7,567 nucleotides of DNA from Chitinophagaceae bacterium (GTDB lineage Bacteria > Bacteroidota > Bacteroidia > Chitinophagales > Chitinophagaceae), in NCBI GenBank assembly GCA_021323155.1, contig JAJTCI010000109.1, forward strand, positions 1 to 7,567, written 5' to 3'. The notes beneath the pieces are model-generated. The model saw only the letters and a program-made list of their open reading frames with translations, made no database searches and was not told the DNA's origin. Shown here in pieces: positions 5,788-7,567 of the stretch (the first letter of the stretch is position 1; each line of letters starts with the position of its first letter). The position numbers and the translations under genes are program-made.

Positions 5788-5814
5788 ATTCGCCTGAGCG
5801 AATGGTTATCTTTG
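5788..5814 (+). promoter_or_regulatory. Promoter with adjacent inverted repeat for the oxidoreductase operon
   Basis: TATCTTTG at 5807-5814 is a perfect TAnnTTTG -7 element, 18 bases before the ATG at 5833. No clear -33 TTTG is present at normal spacing. Directly upstream, ATTCGC (5788-5793) and GCGAAT (5798-5803) form a perfect 6-bp inverted repeat with spacer CTGA. It sits where a regulator would touch RNA polymerase, so an operator replacing a weak -33 contact is possible. Confidence 0.55.
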
Positions 5815-5832
5815 GCCTAAACCGGAACTGAG

Positions 5833-6807
5833 ATGCTTAAAGTTGGTGTATTTGGCGTTGGACATTTGGGCAAATACCATCTGAATAACTGGAAAGAGAT
5901 CGAGGGCGTAAAGCTCGTAGGGTTTTATGACCCGAACGAGGTGAACGCCAAAGAAGTGGTGGCGCACTATGGCCTCAAACGGTTTACCGACGCCGATAAG
6001 CTCATCGACTCCTGCGATGCCATCGATATCATCGCTCCCACCAATTTCCATTTTGAGCTCTGCGAAAAGGCCATCCGCAAAGGAAAACACGTGTTCGTGG
6101 AAAAGCCTTTGGCAAATACCATCGAGGAAGGGAAGGAACTGGTGAAGATGGTGCGGGAAGCGAATGTAAAGATGCAGGTGGGTCACGTAGAACGGTTCAA
6201 CCCGGCCTACATGGCCGTGAAGGATATGCAGCTGAACCCGATGTTCATAGAGGTGCACCGCCTGGCGCAGTTCAACCCGCGGGGAACGGAAGTGAGCGTG
6301 ATCCTTGACCTGATGATCCATGACATTGACATTATCCTGAGTCTCGTTCCCAGTGATGTGAAACAGATCTCGGCAAGCGGTGTAGCCGTCATGACCGACA
6401 CACCGGATATCGCCAACGTGCGCATCGAATTCAACAACGGCTGCGTGGCCAACCTCACCAGCAGCCGCATCAGCATGAAAAAGATGCGTAAGATGCGGAT
6501 GTTCCAGAAGGACGCTTATATCGGGATCGACTTCCTCCAAAAGAAAACAGAGATCATCCGCCTGCAAGGTGAAGCGGATAAGAACGCGTTCTCCTTCGAA
6601 CTGGAAACCCCTTCCGGCAAAAAGACGATCGCGGTAACCAGTCCCGAGATCAAAGACGTGAACGCGATCCGGATGGAGCTGGAGAGCTTTGCTTCCTCAA
6701 TTATCAACAACACGCCTACTGCCGTCACCGAGATCGATGGCTACCTGGCCATGGAAGTGGCGCACCAGATACTCGATAAGATCGGGAACTCGAACGTTCC
6801 CGCTTAG
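5833..6807 (+). CDS. Gfo/Idh/MocA-family NAD(P)-dependent oxidoreductase
   Basis: This is a 324-residue cytoplasmic oxidoreductase, likely acting on a sugar or nucleotide-sugar. The N-terminal Rossmann domain opens with VGVFGVGHLGKYH (4-16), the dinucleotide-binding glycine loop, followed by an acidic strand end (GFYDPN, 30-35). The family EKP motif is at 90-92 (FVEKPLA). The catalytic-domain signature GHVERFNPA (117-125) follows, then DLMIHDIDI (159-167) with the probable catalytic histidine H163. The C-terminal domain runs to residue 324, normal for the family. Cofactor choice and substrate cannot be told from the sequence. The next gene, a polyprenyl-phosphate sugar transferase, starts 6 bases after the stop. 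This suggests the enzyme makes or modifies a nucleotide-sugar for a surface glycan. The ATG is unambiguous and lacks a Shine-Dalgarno sequence. Confidence 0.93.
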   Translation: MLKVGVFGVGHLGKYHLNNWKEIEGVKLVGFYDPNEVNAKEVVAHYGLKRFTDADKLIDSCDAIDIIAPTNFHFELCEKAIRKGKHVFVEKPLANTIEEGKELVKMVREANVKMQVGHVERFNPAYMAVKDMQLNPMFIEVHRLAQFNPRGTEVSVILDLMIHDIDIILSLVPSDVKQISASGVAVMTDTPDIANVRIEFNNGCVANLTSSRISMKKMRKMRMFQKDAYIGIDFLQKKTEIIRLQGEADKNAFSFELETPSGKKTIAVTSPEIKDVNAIRMELESFASSIINNTPTAVTEIDGYLAMEVAHQILDKIGNSNVPA

Positions 6808-6813
6808 TCCCCC

Positions 6814-7567
6814 ATGCAAAAAAACACTTACATACATATTGCCTGGTATGTGATCAGTGATTACTTTCTTTCGCTCGTTGCCTGGTTCTTATTCTCCCTG
6901 CACCGGGAACGCCTGTTGAACGAGGACGCGCTCCTCTCCTTCAACGACCCTTTCCTGATCTACAGCGCACTGGCCGTACCATTGGGTTGGGTGATTCTTT
7001 TCCTCCTGACGGGGAGTTACTCCGAATCACTGTATAAAAAGTCAAGGCTCAACGAGATCACCCATACGATGATCATTACGCTGCTGGGCACCCTCTGCAT
7101 CTTCTTCTTCCTTATCATCAACGACAAGAAAGCGAATTACGGCTACTACTACAACGTATTTTTCACCCTGTTCTTTTTGCAACTGGTCCTCGTCCTCGTA
7201 GGCAGGACGATCCTGCTGGCGATCGCCAAGCGCCACCTGGTGAATGGCGCGGTCTCCTTCTCTACATTGTTCATCGGGAACAATCCACGTGCGCTGAAGA
7301 TCTACCAGGAGATCCGGCGGAACTTTTCTTACCTCGGCTTTAACCCGGTCGGTTACCTGTCGCCCGATGACAACAGGAATAACCTCGCGCGTTTTATCCC
7401 GCGGCTGGGGTCGTTAAATGAAATGGAGCAGGTGATCGATGCGCACCGCGTAAGCACCGTTATCATCGCTTTAGACAAGCACGAAGAACATGGGACGGAA
7501 GCATTGGTGAACCGCCTGGTGGAGAAAGACGTCGACATTAAGCTGGTGCCTACGACGCTGGATATAC
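6814..7567 (+). CDS. Polyprenyl-phosphate sugar-phosphotransferase, N-terminal part
   Basis: The frame opens at ATG 6814 and is still open at the window edge after 251 codons. Four hydrophobic stretches (about 8-29, 46-68, 84-103 and 113-137) read as membrane helices. A soluble Rossmann-like region follows (TLFIGNNPRALKIYQEI, 151-167; GYLSPDD, 180-186; VIDAHRVSTVIIALDKH, 207-223). This is the layout of WcaJ/CpsE-type enzymes: four membrane helices, then a CoA_binding_3 domain (PF13727). The catalytic bacterial sugar-transferase domain, which moves a sugar-1-phosphate from a nucleotide-sugar to undecaprenyl phosphate, would lie beyond the window and is not seen. The assignment therefore rests on architecture. 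It is co-transcribed with the oxidoreductase (6-bp gap) and would start assembly of an exopolysaccharide or related glycan. Confidence 0.85.
   Translation, partial: MQKNTYIHIAWYVISDYFLSLVAWFLFSLHRERLLNEDALLSFNDPFLIYSALAVPLGWVILFLLTGSYSESLYKKSRLNEITHTMIITLLGTLCIFFFLIINDKKANYGYYYNVFFTLFFLQLVLVLVGRTILLAIAKRHLVNGAVSFSTLFIGNNPRALKIYQEIRRNFSYLGFNPVGYLSPDDNRNNLARFIPRLGSLNEMEQVIDAHRVSTVIIALDKHEEHGTEALVNRLVEKDVDIKLVPTTLDI

Noticed and set aside
5806..6567. A 253-codon minus-strand open frame opposite the oxidoreductase
   Set aside because: It is His-rich with no domain signature, while the plus strand carries clear Gfo/Idh/MocA motifs throughout the same region.

Overview
The window looks like chromosomal DNA from a member of the Bacteroidota, most likely the Chitinophagaceae. 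This is inferred from protein style and promoter form; no search was run. The Crp/Fnr-like regulator, the LytS/LytTR pair and the YkuD_2-type L,D-transpeptidase all read like proteins of that group. Start codons lack Shine-Dalgarno sequences. Several upstream regions carry the Bacteroidota -7 motif TAnnTTTG, sometimes with a TTTG near -33.

Left part (1-1407): the first codons of a small membrane protein run off the left edge on the minus strand. A 250-base gap follows. It holds a compact block of three consecutive hairpins bracketed by a 9-bp direct repeat inside a GCAAAG-rich tract. Next is a minus-strand Crp/Fnr-family regulator, divergent from a small secreted protein of unknown function. 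The shared region between them carries two TCGACA...TGTCGA dyads 41 bp apart, one of them a perfect 13-bp inverted repeat. A related motif recurs downstream of the secreted-protein gene, ahead of a histidine kinase.

Middle (1539-4526): a LytS/YehU-type membrane histidine kinase overlaps its LytTR response regulator by 8 bp. A class I/II PLP-dependent aminotransferase converges on them with a 23-bp gap and has a good Bacteroidota promoter.

Right part (4527-7567): after an AT-rich 430-base gap with divergent promoters comes a membrane-anchored L,D-transpeptidase (YkuD_2 type), closed by a strong intrinsic terminator. A new unit then starts with a Gfo/Idh/MocA oxidoreductase. Six bases later begins a polyprenyl-phosphate sugar transferase, cut by the right edge; this looks like the start of an exopolysaccharide or glycan operon.

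Most genes are ordinary for the group. The unusual material is non-coding: the hairpin block at 205-312 and the TGTCGA-type dyads at 943-1010 and 1451-1489.
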